Assembly (NCBI GenBank): GCA_042569785.1
Contig: JBHPGW010000004.1
Coordinates: forward strand, 1 to 64,000
DNA: 64,000 bases
DNA from: JBHPGW01 sp042569785
GTDB lineage: Bacteria; Planctomycetota; Phycisphaerae; Sedimentisphaerales; Anaerobacaceae
Direction of reading: 5' to 3'
Part shown: positions 16,603 through 24,069 of the stretch, one piece after another
Layout of the letters: each line of letters starts with the position of its first letter
How positions within the stretch are numbered: the stretch's first letter is position 1
The notes under the pieces: model-generated
What the model was told of the DNA's origin: nothing
What the model saw: only the letters and a program-made list of their open reading frames with translations
The model's database searches: none
Program-made: the position numbers and the translations under genes

Positions 16603-16998
16603 ATGCAGTTTATTATAGATAATTCATCTGGCAGGGCGGTTTATCAGCAAATAATCGACCAGGTCAAACGTGATATCGCGCTGGGCAGGCTCATTAAAGA
16701 TGAACAGCTTCCAACAGTCAGGCAGTTAGCGGCACAACTTACGATAAACCCAAACACCATAGGCAAGGCCTACCGACAGCTCGAACAGGAGGGCATAATC
16801 GTCACCAAACCAGGAGCCGGGGCTTTCGTTGCCAATCTAAACAGCAATCTTAGCATGTCCGTCAGGAAAAAGCTTCTATGCAGCGAGATCGAACGAGTTA
16901 CCATCGACGCGGTACACATGCAGATAGAGAAAAAAACACTCACCCAGTGGTTCACCACCGCAATCGAAAAGTTCAAGTTCGCAGGCGAGAAAGGATAA
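16603..16998 (+). CDS. GntR-family transcriptional regulator, YtrA subfamily
   Basis: 131 residues: an N-terminal winged helix (GRAVYQQIIDQVKRDIALG; recognition region NPNTIGKAYRQLEQEG near residues 51-66) and a short helical C-terminal tail of ~50 residues for dimerisation, the hallmark of the YtrA subfamily. Such repressors control adjacent ABC exporters. The gene lies behind a promoter with a matching inverted repeat and ends 3 bases before the ABC ATPase gene, so self-regulation of the whole cassette is likely. The inducer is unknown; cell-wall antibiotics induce the Bacillus system. Confidence 0.92.
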   Translation: MQFIIDNSSGRAVYQQIIDQVKRDIALGRLIKDEQLPTVRQLAAQLTINPNTIGKAYRQLEQEGIIVTKPGAGAFVANLNSNLSMSVRKKLLCSEIERVTIDAVHMQIEKKTLTQWFTTAIEKFKFAGEKG

Positions 16999-17001
16999 TT
17001 C

Positions 17002-17919
17002 ATGAGTGAAAGCGTGATAAAAATTGAGAATCTGGTCAAGTATTATGACGGCCGATGCGTTTTGGATGGTATTGACCTCGATATCCAGCAGGGGTGTATC
17101 TATGGCCTGCTGGGCCGAAACGGAGCGGGCAAAACTACGATCATCCGTATCCTCTTAGGTCAGGAATCGCCCACAAGAGGAGATACCTATTTAATGGACA
17201 CACACTCAGATGCTCTGACCGCTAACCAGCGAGGCTGCATTGGCTACGTCGCCGAGGGCCATAACTTGATCCAGAACTATAAGGTTGGCAAGCTCATAGC
17301 ATTGTGCAGGAGCCTGTCGAAAAAGTGGAACCAGGAATTTTTCGAGCATTTGATCGCCACCTTCCGCCTGCCAATGGATCGGCGAGTACGCCAGCTTTCG
17401 ACCGGTATGCGGGCGCAGTTGAACCTGGCATTGGCAATGGCCATCGATCCCCAGCTGCTAATACTCGACGACCCAACGCTGGGCCTGGATACCGTAGTCA
17501 GACGACAGTTCCTCGAACTTGCCATCGATCTACTCCAGCAGGACGGCCGAACAATACTGTTCAGCTCCCACATATTAAGCGACGTCGAACGCATCGCAGA
17601 CCGTATAGGCATATTAGCAGGCGGCAAACTCGTAGTAGACTGTCACCTCGAAGAACTGAAACAGCGCATCAAAAAATTAAGACTCATCTTCGAAGGGCCC
17701 GCCCCAACCGATCTCCATTTAACCGAGATAATAAGCCAAAGAAACGCCGGCAGGGAAATGACCGTAACTATCGCCAATCTAAATAAGCAGAAACAGGCCG
17801 TGATAGATACTTTTAACCCCACAAGCTGCACCGAAATACCAATGAGCCTGGAAGACATATTCATAGAATGCACAAACCCGAACCCAAGACCGATTACCAA
17901 TCAATTGCAGGAGCTCTAA
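17002..17919 (+). CDS. ABC transporter ATP-binding protein
   Basis: 305 residues, the ATPase of an ABC-2-type exporter. Walker A is GRNGAGKTT (near residues 41-49), the signature is LSTGMRAQ (near 133-140), Walker B LLILDDPTLGLD (near 153-164), with the switch His in FSSHILSD. A ~90-residue C-terminal extension after the nucleotide-binding domain is common in drug or peptide exporters. It follows the GntR gene by 3 bases and precedes the permease by 1 base. Codon and base use here (C-rich on the coding strand) differs from the G-rich genes before 16 kb. Confidence 0.93.
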   Translation: MSESVIKIENLVKYYDGRCVLDGIDLDIQQGCIYGLLGRNGAGKTTIIRILLGQESPTRGDTYLMDTHSDALTANQRGCIGYVAEGHNLIQNYKVGKLIALCRSLSKKWNQEFFEHLIATFRLPMDRRVRQLSTGMRAQLNLALAMAIDPQLLILDDPTLGLDTVVRRQFLELAIDLLQQDGRTILFSSHILSDVERIADRIGILAGGKLVVDCHLEELKQRIKKLRLIFEGPAPTDLHLTEIISQRNAGREMTVTIANLNKQKQAVIDTFNPTSCTEIPMSLEDIFIECTNPNPRPITNQLQEL

Positions 17920-17920
17920 A

Positions 17921-18562
17921 ATGTTCACACTAATAAAAAGAGAAATAAAGGACAACATGCCACTATTTACAATAGCTTTTATTGTTTCAGCCATAGCTGT
18001 AATTACACTTGCCTCCCAGGCAGCTTATTCGGTGTCACATCGATTGTTTGTTTTAAATAGGACAATAATTAATATTTTCACTTTTCTTATGTCCTGGTTG
18101 GCAATACCTTGTGTGATCCTGGGTTCTACGCAAATGTCCGGCGATAGGGACAAAAAAGTATCTTCATTTTTAAGTACCTTAGCCACTACCCGCAGACAAA
18201 TAATGCTTGCCAGAATAATAAGCGGGCTGCTGTGGATCATTATTCTTTTATTGCCGTTTGCGGTGACTTTCGCGATCGTACGTTATATCTGGCCCCAGGT
18301 TATTTCTATGGAGGTAAGATTTTTTATCACACTGCTTTGCATAACGGGACTGATCCATTTAGTCTGTTATTGCATAGGATTAAGAATGAGTTGGCAGCAG
18401 AACAAGGTGCTGCGGATAGTTTATACGATTGTGCCAATACCGATCGTTCTGTCAATATTTATAATTCGAGGCCTCAACATTGAAATAGCAATAATCCTGC
18501 TGCTCTTTGCGAGCGCTATGATGGTACAAACATGGCAAAAGTTTATGTCAACTTCGCTATAA
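17921..18562 (+). CDS. ABC-2-type permease-like membrane protein
   Basis: 213 residues with about six hydrophobic segments (near residues 15-30, 44-65, 100-120, 135-155, 165-190, 192-205). The start MFTLIKREIKDNMPLF and the small loops fit an ABC-2 permease, but it is shorter than most, so the exporter would need a dimer or another subunit. It is placed 1 base after the ATPase gene and 10 bases before a zinc-ribbon membrane protein, making that protein the best candidate for an accessory subunit. Confidence 0.75.
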   Translation: MFTLIKREIKDNMPLFTIAFIVSAIAVITLASQAAYSVSHRLFVLNRTIINIFTFLMSWLAIPCVILGSTQMSGDRDKKVSSFLSTLATTRRQIMLARIISGLLWIIILLLPFAVTFAIVRYIWPQVISMEVRFFITLLCITGLIHLVCYCIGLRMSWQQNKVLRIVYTIVPIPIVLSIFIIRGLNIEIAIILLLFASAMMVQTWQKFMSTSL

Positions 18563-18572
18563 GGAAATTATT

Positions 18573-19292
18573 ATGAAAAATTCAAAAAATTATATGATCA
18601 ATATAATAACCACCGGATTCGCTGTGCTCTTAATTACCATGATCCTTCTATTCTGGCAGCACTGCTTCTTCGGTATAGAAGAAAACTGGTACCGAAAAGG
18701 ACTCTCAGAAGAGGTAGAGCTAGCCAGAGGCCTATTACGATTGGAGACGATAGAAGATTTCGACAATATCGAAGAGACACCCTATTTTGTCGCCTGCATA
18801 TATATTTCCGAAAATCTTCAACCGCCGATCCTGAGCTTAGCCTCTTATTTTAAAAATTCCAGTTGGACATCAAACCTCAACCGCAACCGCGATGGCAACC
18901 GCAACCACAACAGTTTCTTTATTCCGTATAATTCTTTTATTGAAATAATCGACAGAAGAGGCAATGTGAACATGATCGGCGGTTTCTTTCTTTCACTGCT
19001 AACTATAATGCCGTCGATTTTATTAGCGTCATTTTTAGCATGGCGGATCAGGGTTAATGCCGCTGTTGTGGGCTTATCAAGCCGAGCTAAACTCTTCTGG
19101 ACGATCGGCACTATCTGCTTCGGGCTGGTTGCTTTTATTACTTATCGTCTTACCAGGCCTAAGATTACACAGGTTACCTGTGAAAACTGTGGAAAACTTC
19201 GCCGCCCTGACATGAATAATTGTCATCATTGCTCCAGTAAATGGCACATACCGGAACTCATACCCCCAACTTGGCGTGTTCTTGACAAATAA
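18573..19292 (+). CDS. Membrane protein with C-terminal zinc ribbon
   Basis: 239 residues. There is one N-terminal membrane segment (near residues 8-30), an exposed ~110-residue domain with an Asn/Arg-rich turn (LNRNRDGNRNHNS), two further segments (near 130-155 and 170-192), and a cytosolic C4 zinc ribbon CENCGK...CHHC (near 207-224). I recognise no family. Its position right behind the permease suggests that it belongs to the GntR/ABC cassette. The gene ends just before an inverted copy of the 65-bp repeat. Confidence 0.65.
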   Translation: MKNSKNYMINIITTGFAVLLITMILLFWQHCFFGIEENWYRKGLSEEVELARGLLRLETIEDFDNIEETPYFVACIYISENLQPPILSLASYFKNSSWTSNLNRNRDGNRNHNSFFIPYNSFIEIIDRRGNVNMIGGFFLSLLTIMPSILLASFLAWRIRVNAAVVGLSSRAKLFWTIGTICFGLVAFITYRLTRPKITQVTCENCGKLRRPDMNNCHHCSSKWHIPELIPPTWRVLDK

Positions 19293-19294
19293 AA

Positions 19295-19357
19295 TAAAAA
19301 ACACGGTCCAACATTTGCCCAATATTCCCAAAAGCCCGAAGCGCAAGCGCCGGGATA
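19295..19357 (-). repeat. 65-bp dispersed intergenic repeat, copy 2 (inverted)
   Basis: Read on the minus strand this gives ATCCCGGCGCTTGCGCTTCG followed by GGGCAAATGTTGGACCGTGT, matching 5131-5195 with scattered differences. It fills the start of the 212-base gap between the zinc-ribbon membrane protein and the TPR lipoprotein. The remainder of the gap (19358-19504) is AT-rich, with no other feature I can support. Confidence 0.75.
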
Positions 19358-19504
19358 ATTATTTTTTTTACTAAGATGCGAAATTTTTCCTTGTAATGCT
19401 TTCGCGTCTATGGCACAATTTGCCCAACTTGGTTTTTAACAGTTTTGTATTAGCCGATAAGCGGATAGGGCGGCGGGGCGAATTTGCTTAAACGGAGACA
19501 AAAA

Positions 19505-20221
19505 ATGGCGGACAGGATTAAATATACCCTCTTAACTATTCTGATTTGTCTATTTACTTTAACGTTAGTCGGTTGCAACAGAGCCAATCGAACCAAAGAA
19601 CCCAAAACCCCCAAAGATATCAGAGCAACCGTCGATGACAAGCAAAAGGCTCGTCTGCTGCGTAGAGTCGACCGCAAATTTTCAAATCCCGAAGCGCATT
19701 TCCAGTTGGCCCAACTCTATCAGAAAGACGGAATGTGGGTTAAAGCCGAACGTTCGTATAGAAACGCCTATAGCTTCGATCCTGTTCATCGCAAGGCACA
19801 GGCCGGTTTGATAAAGGTGCTGATCGAGCAGGGCGATACAGATAAAGCCACTAACTACACTGAATTATTTGTAAACCAGGCGGGCAACTCAGCCTCGGAT
19901 CTGCTGGAACTTGGGTTGGCATTTCAGCAGCAGCAACTCGACGATCTGGCAATAAGGTGTTATCAGCAGGCACTTGCATTGAATCCATCGTCAGCCAAGG
20001 TTACAAGGCAGATCGGTTACTATCATTACACAAAAGGTGACATGGTCCTGACCAAAGAATATCTGATGAGAAGTTTTCAGCTTGACCCAATGCAGTCTGA
20101 AGTTGCAGGCGTACTCGGACGACTTGGCGTTGAAGTACAAATTCCAAGAAAAAAATCCAGAAGATCAAGAAAGCTTGACAAGATCGTAAATGAATACGAC
20201 GAAAGCTTAAAAGAAAAGTAA
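19505..20221 (+). CDS. TPR-repeat lipoprotein
   Basis: 238 residues from ATG 19505, behind the ACGGAGA ribosome site; an upstream TTG at 19484 is rejected. A lipoprotein signal peptide ends in LTLVGC (Cys24). The mature part has about four tetratricopeptide units (for example FQLAQLYQKDGMWVKAERSY, LELGLAFQQQQLDDLAIRCY and the following ALNPSSAKV), ending in a basic tail. TPR lipoproteins serve as periplasmic scaffolds; the partner is unknown. It is followed by a terminator-like hairpin. Confidence 0.85.
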   Translation: MADRIKYTLLTILICLFTLTLVGCNRANRTKEPKTPKDIRATVDDKQKARLLRRVDRKFSNPEAHFQLAQLYQKDGMWVKAERSYRNAYSFDPVHRKAQAGLIKVLIEQGDTDKATNYTELFVNQAGNSASDLLELGLAFQQQQLDDLAIRCYQQALALNPSSAKVTRQIGYYHYTKGDMVLTKEYLMRSFQLDPMQSEVAGVLGRLGVEVQIPRKKSRRSRKLDKIVNEYDESLKEK

Positions 20222-20250
20222 TATGCATTTTAATAATATAGTTTTTTACC

Positions 20251-20286
20251 GCCCTGTGGTGAAAGGAGTCACCTCGGGGCTTTTTT
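20251..20286 (+). terminator. Rho-independent terminator after the TPR lipoprotein gene
   Basis: GCCC...GGTGA pairs with TCACC...GGGC around an AAGGAG loop, followed by six T residues at 20281-20286. It lies 30 bases behind the stop codon. Confidence 0.7.
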
Positions 20287-20735
20287 ATTGCGCCGAGTAT
20301 ATTCGATAACCTGGGACATAAGAAATCAGAATAGTTGGCGACATAGTTGGCTTGAGCTAACTTCTAAAAGTATGTCACAAATTATTCGGACTGTGCTATT
20401 TGCTGCAGCTATACTATATATTGTGTATTGCCCATTTTAACCACACGTAGGTCCTCTAACAAAATTTTTGCAAAAATTTCTTTTTCTAAAAGCGTGTTTT
20501 TGGTATTAATAGCGGGTTTTTTGGGGTCTAATTGATGTAACATCTGTTTTGTTAAGCAGTTAAATAAAGTTTTATTTTTCTAAAGTTTTGTGAAAGGCTG
20601 TGCCGATATTAGTACTGTAAAGTTAATATCTGGTCTCGAACGGAACTGCGAGACACACAACATATAGTGGTATGCGGCACCGAGGAAAGATAAGGAAAAC
20701 TTCTCTCAGAGCCATTGAAAGACAAGGTTTTAATA
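20287..20735. other. Long intergenic region before the FlgM-like gene
   Basis: About 450 bases without a gene. It contains a perfect 18-base palindrome AAATTTTTGCAAAAATTT (20462-20479), a sigma-28-like promoter (20581-20609), and a GTCTCG/CGAGAC stem-loop in the probable 5' leader (20633-20654). No small open frame with a ribosome site was found. The rest is AT-rich and unassigned. Confidence 0.5.
20581..20609 (+). promoter_or_regulatory. Sigma-28 (FliA)-like promoter
   Basis: TAAAGTTT (20581-20588) is an exact match to the sigma-28 -35 element and GCCGATAT (20602-20609) differs from the -10 consensus GCCGATAA at the last base. The gap between them is 13 rather than the usual 11 bases, which weakens the case. 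It lies 127 bases before the FlgM-like start, in keeping with flagellar late-class control. Confidence 0.45.
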
Positions 20736-21017
20736 ATGTCAGATTTTGATACAAGTGATCGTTATGATGAGTCAGGCTCAACTGAGCAGTTCGATAGCCA
20801 AGGCTTGGCGGGCAACGAAGATATGTTATTAGAGCAGATACTTGAAAACGTCAACAGCACCCCTATCGGCCAAGTGCTCAAAAAGATCGCATCGCTGCCT
20901 GAGGTTCGCAAGAAAAAGGTTCTCGACGTTCGTCAGCAACTGACCGAAGGTCACTACAACCTTAATGAGAGACTCGATTTCGCTCTCGATAAAGTTCTCG
21001 AAGACCTGACCGCATAA
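20736..21017 (+). CDS. FlgM-like anti-sigma factor
   Basis: 93 residues from ATG 20736 (in-frame TTG at 20715 not preferred). The N-terminal ~45 residues are acidic, Ser/Asp-rich and probably disordered; the C-terminal part (IASLPEVRKKKVLDVRQQL, then EGHYNLNERLDFALDKVLED) has the FlgM pattern VR..KV..I...I..G.Y....... FlgM binds and holds back sigma-28 until the flagellar hook is complete. No flagellar gene is seen in this window. The match is by pattern and length only, so this could be another small helical regulator. Confidence 0.65.
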   Translation: MSDFDTSDRYDESGSTEQFDSQGLAGNEDMLLEQILENVNSTPIGQVLKKIASLPEVRKKKVLDVRQQLTEGHYNLNERLDFALDKVLEDLTA

Positions 21018-21025
21018 AAATAAAA

Positions 21026-21046
21026 TCCACCGAATAAATCGGTGGA
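21026..21046 (+). terminator. Hairpin after the FlgM-like gene
   Basis: A perfect 8-base stem TCCACCGA/TCGGTGGA with an ATAAA loop lies 8 bases after the stop codon. It has no T-tract: MITE copy 2 starts only 6 bases later and may have displaced one. Terminator function is therefore uncertain. Confidence 0.5.
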
Positions 21047-21052
21047 CGAACT

Positions 21053-21210
21053 AGAGCAATTTAATTTTTCGTGTTCGCTTTATGCCTGTTGCGGCTTCGG
21101 CTGTCGGCATCAGAAATACTCACCCTACAATAAGTAGAGTTGCGTTTTCTTCCTTGCCAGCCTTGTCCTCACGACGGCCTAAATGCGAACAGAAAATATT
21201 AAAATGCTCT
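21053..21210 (+). mobile_element. MITE-like element, copy 2 (158 bp)
   Basis: Appears identical in sequence and orientation to 16229-16386, again flanked by TA. The two copies bracket 4.7 kb holding the GntR/ABC cassette, the TPR lipoprotein and the FlgM-like gene. The following stretch 21211-21340 contains no gene I can support; a TGGCAG...CTGCCA inverted pair lies at about 21232-21274. Confidence 0.8.
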
Positions 21211-21340
21211 AAAGTTTTGATAGGGGAGGCATGGCAGTTAGAAACCAACCATTTCAGATATTCGCTACCTGCCATTTGTAAAACAGAGCATCTTGCGCAC
21301 AGGTGTTGTCTGACGTTACGGCAACAGTTATTTCAACCGC

Positions 21341-21778
21341 TTAAACTACTTCGGGGACCTCATCGTCCGGCTCGTCGAGTTCGACAGGTTTATAGCCGGG
21401 CTGTTTTGACTTTTCAAGTTCATCCGTGAAAGCTTCAACAACTTTTTCCTGAATCTTATGCCTACAGTCGGCGTTAATCGGATGAGCGATGTCGGCGTGT
21501 AGTTTCATTCTGCCTTTGATGTCGGTCTTTGCGCGGTTTTCCGGCAAGGATCCCCCACAATTATTGCAGAACTTTGCTCTGAGGTGGTTTTTACCACCAC
21601 ACTTTTCACAGTGGTCGCTCATTTTTCTCGAAGGCATAGCGACGAAATAGCCGCTGGTACCTTCGATGATCTTAATGTCGCGAACCACAAACTCATTGTC
21701 CATAGTAATTGAACAAAAAGCTTTTAGCCTGTCATCCTTGTTGTCGATAAGTTTTACTCTGACTTCAGTAATTTCCAT
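21341..21778 (-). CDS. spoVG: SpoVG-family protein with zinc-ribbon insertion
   Basis: 145 residues. The SpoVG core is split: residues 1-50 (MEITEVRVKLI; TMDNEFVVRDIKIIEG; YFVAMPSRK) and residues 95-125 (DIAHPINADCRHKIQEKVVE) match the usual ~95-residue SpoVG, an RNA/DNA-binding regulator. Between MPSRK and DIAHPIN sits an extra ~40-residue module with C57-x2-C60 and C71-x2-C74, a zinc ribbon. The C-terminus is an acidic tail. It lies 22 bases downstream of ispE on the same strand, the same pairing (ispE near spoVG) found in Bacillus. Targets are unknown. Confidence 0.9.
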   Translation of the reverse strand: MEITEVRVKLIDNKDDRLKAFCSITMDNEFVVRDIKIIEGTSGYFVAMPSRKMSDHCEKCGGKNHLRAKFCNNCGGSLPENRAKTDIKGRMKLHADIAHPINADCRHKIQEKVVEAFTDELEKSKQPGYKPVELDEPDDEVPEVV

Positions 21779-21800
21779 TTTTTAAGCCTCTCTTAATCCT

Positions 21801-22724
21801 TTACCATCTATTGTTGCTCACAATTATGCTTTTGCAACCCACTTTTGTCTCAATCATTTTTTTGTACAACTTCGCTCTCTTCTCATCGCCCGAGTTAAGC
21901 AGAGTGAACATTGTCGAACCGCTACCGCTAAGACACCAATCTCCAATATCTAATTTTTTTATATTCTGTTTTAGTCCTTTCAGTTGCCCATATAATTCGT
22001 AACAGCTTTCTTCCAGCATATTTGCGCACATTTTTGCAGCTAATTCAATGTTGTTTTTTTCAAGAAAGTGGTTTATTTTGCATTTCAGGCTTTGATATAA
22101 GTCGGCATTATCGTTATAACCGTCGTAAACCTTTTTTGTTGAGACGTTTATGTCAGGCATGGCAAGTATTGCGAGGAAATTAAAAAATTTTTGAATTTTT
22201 TGAATTTTTTCGCCTTTTCCGGTGCAAAGTGCCACCGGGCCGCCTAAAAAGAAGTTGACATCGCTTCCAAGCTGGGCGGCCAATGGGTAAAGTTTTTGCT
22301 CCATTGGATTGTCTGGCGACTCATCTATTGGTAAATTCATGAATTTTGAGACGCCGATCAATGTGGCAGCGGCGTCACTGCTGGCTGAACCCAACCCTGA
22401 GCCTGCTGGGATGTTCTTTGTGAGAGTGATCTTTAGGTCAGCTTTTGTGTTGTAGGTTTTCAAGAGTAAGTCAGATGCTTTGTAAACGAGATTGTCGGGG
22501 CCATCAGGTGCCCAGTGAGGGCCTGTGCAGATGAGTTCGATACCGGTTTTTGCGCCTGGCTCTATGAGAATCTCATCATAGAAATTGATCTTTGCCATTA
22601 TGGTTTCAATTTCATGGAAGCCGTCGGGGCGTTTGCCGGCTATCAGCAATGTTAAATTGATCTTTGCAGGTGCGCGAACCAGGAGTTGGTCGCCTCGTTT
22701 AACAAATTGTTCTTTATGGGTCAT
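21801..22724 (-). CDS. ispE: 4-diphosphocytidyl-2-C-methyl-D-erythritol kinase
   Basis: 307 residues from ATG 22724; the frame extends further up but the conserved VRAPAKINLTLLIAGKRPDG start fits this ATG. IspE phosphorylates CDP-methylerythritol in the non-mevalonate isoprenoid pathway, feeding uppS. The GHMP kinase ATP motif PAGSGLGSASSDAAATLIG lies near residues 100-118, and the C-terminal LSGSGSTMFTLL is the family's third motif. It is transcribed together with spoVG. The leader region carries a truncated copy of the 65-bp repeat. Confidence 0.96.
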   Translation of the reverse strand: MTHKEQFVKRGDQLLVRAPAKINLTLLIAGKRPDGFHEIETIMAKINFYDEILIEPGAKTGIELICTGPHWAPDGPDNLVYKASDLLLKTYNTKADLKITLTKNIPAGSGLGSASSDAAATLIGVSKFMNLPIDESPDNPMEQKLYPLAAQLGSDVNFFLGGPVALCTGKGEKIQKIQKFFNFLAILAMPDINVSTKKVYDGYNDNADLYQSLKCKINHFLEKNNIELAAKMCANMLEESCYELYGQLKGLKQNIKKLDIGDWCLSGSGSTMFTLLNSGDEKRAKLYKKMIETKVGCKSIIVSNNRW

Positions 22725-22730
22725 TTTAAT

Positions 22731-22757
22731 TACCCGTCGCTTACGCTCTGGGCTCTG
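22731..22757 (+). repeat. Truncated copy of the 65-bp dispersed repeat
   Basis: ACCCGTCGCTTACGCTCTGG then GCTCTG matches the left end of the repeat at 5131, but the right half (GGGCAAATGTTGGAC) is missing, replaced by a short TGTGTTCTGTGTTCT tandem. It lies in the ispE leader. Confidence 0.55.
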
Positions 22758-22844
22758 TGTTCTGTGTTCTAATTTACGCATTGACATTATATCCAATTGC
22801 GTTTATTTTTAGTAGATAAATTTTGGCGGTATCCGGGAGTAAAA

Positions 22845-23483
22845 ATGACAAACGAGAACTCTGTAAGCTCTGAAGTAGCGTGGTGGCAGTGGCATCGGCG
22901 GCTGTATGACTGGGTAATTCACTTTGCACATACCAAGCACGGTGTGACTGCTTTGTTTATATTGAGTTTTGCGGAGTCGAGTTTTTTTCCTGTTCCGCCT
23001 GACGTTTTGCTTGGGCCTTTGGCGCTTGGTGCCCCTAAGAAATGGTTTAAGTTCGCATTGGCCTGCTCGATCGCTTCTGTGCTTGGCGGAATTGTCGGCT
23101 ATTGTATTGGTATGTTTCTGTGGTCGATGATAGGTGAGTGGGTAATAGCCCATTTGAGCTGGGCGGGGCTCACGGAAGTAAACTTTGCTAAATTTCAATC
23201 CTGGTATGACAAGTATGATTTTAATATAGTTTTTCTTTGTGGGTTTACGCCTTTGCCTTATAAAGTTTGTACTATCTCGGCAGGGGTTGCGAAGATAAGT
23301 TTTCCGTTATTTTTGATCGCATCGACGGTGAGTCGATCGGCGAGATTTTTTATCGTAGCTGGTCTTATGGGCTGGAAGGGTGAGAGTATAAGGCCCTTTG
23401 TGGAAAAATATTTCAACTGGCTTTCGCTTGCTTTTGGGGTTTTGTTGATTGGTGGTTTTGCTGTTATAAAATTGATCCATTAG
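22845..23483 (+). CDS. VTT-domain (YqaA/DedA-related) membrane protein
   Basis: 212 residues from ATG 22845, behind CGGGAG. There are about five hydrophobic segments (residues 30-55, 65-90, 92-110, 130-165, 185-205). FAESSFFPVPPDVLLGPLAL near residues 41-60 and GFTPLPYKVCTISAG near 136-150 are the typical YqaA/VTT motifs (the second resembles RFTPLP-K). VTT proteins act in membrane lipid traffic, including carrier-lipid recycling for some DedA members. The specific substrate is unknown. Confidence 0.88.
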   Translation: MTNENSVSSEVAWWQWHRRLYDWVIHFAHTKHGVTALFILSFAESSFFPVPPDVLLGPLALGAPKKWFKFALACSIASVLGGIVGYCIGMFLWSMIGEWVIAHLSWAGLTEVNFAKFQSWYDKYDFNIVFLCGFTPLPYKVCTISAGVAKISFPLFLIASTVSRSARFFIVAGLMGWKGESIRPFVEKYFNWLSLAFGVLLIGGFAVIKLIH

Positions 23484-23502
23484 TTTTGAACGGTAATTAT
23501 TT

Positions 23503-24063
23503 ATGAATGATGCACAGAAACGTACATTGCTTAAGCTGGCTGGGGAGATAGTCACGGCTCTTGTTACCGGCGGGCCAGTGCCTGAGGCTGATTCCGATGA
23601 GCCGGACCTTAACGCTCATTGCGGTTGTTTTGTGACTATCAAGAATAAGGGCAGACTGCGTGGTTGTATCGGGCAGTTTGTTTCTGACAGGCCTTTGGTC
23701 GAACTAGTCGGTGAAATGGCTAAATCTTCGACTACCGGTGATCCTCGTTTCTTTAACGATATGATAACCGCCAGCGAGCTGGGTGACCTGGATATCGAGA
23801 TATCGGTACTGTCACCGCTAAATCATACTAACGATCCATTGAGCCTTCGGTTGGGGGTCGATGGGATCTATATAAAAAAAGGCAGAGCGTCTGGTTGTTT
23901 TCTGCCTCAGGTGGCGACCGAGACCGGCTGGAGCAAGGAGGAGTTTCTCTCGTATTGCTGCGAACACAAAGCAGGGCTATCGCCTGATGCCTGGCGGGAT
24001 AAGAAAACAGAAGCCTATCTGTTTACCGCGGAAGTTTTTGGTGCGGAATTAAGTTCACTGTAA
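23503..24063 (+). CDS. AMMECR1-domain protein
   Basis: 186 residues. The conserved AMMECR1 block is clear: CGCFVTIKNKGRLRGCIGQF near residues 44-63, then SSTTGDPRF, and the C-terminal GCFLPQVATETGWSKEEFL. In bacteria this domain often sits beside a Memo protein and a radical SAM enzyme (AmmeMemoRadiSam); neither partner is here. Biochemical function is not established. It lies 19 bases after the VTT gene and 6 bases before the lipoprotein gene. Confidence 0.93.
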   Translation: MNDAQKRTLLKLAGEIVTALVTGGPVPEADSDEPDLNAHCGCFVTIKNKGRLRGCIGQFVSDRPLVELVGEMAKSSTTGDPRFFNDMITASELGDLDIEISVLSPLNHTNDPLSLRLGVDGIYIKKGRASGCFLPQVATETGWSKEEFLSYCCEHKAGLSPDAWRDKKTEAYLFTAEVFGAELSSL

Positions 24064-24069
24064 ATTTTA

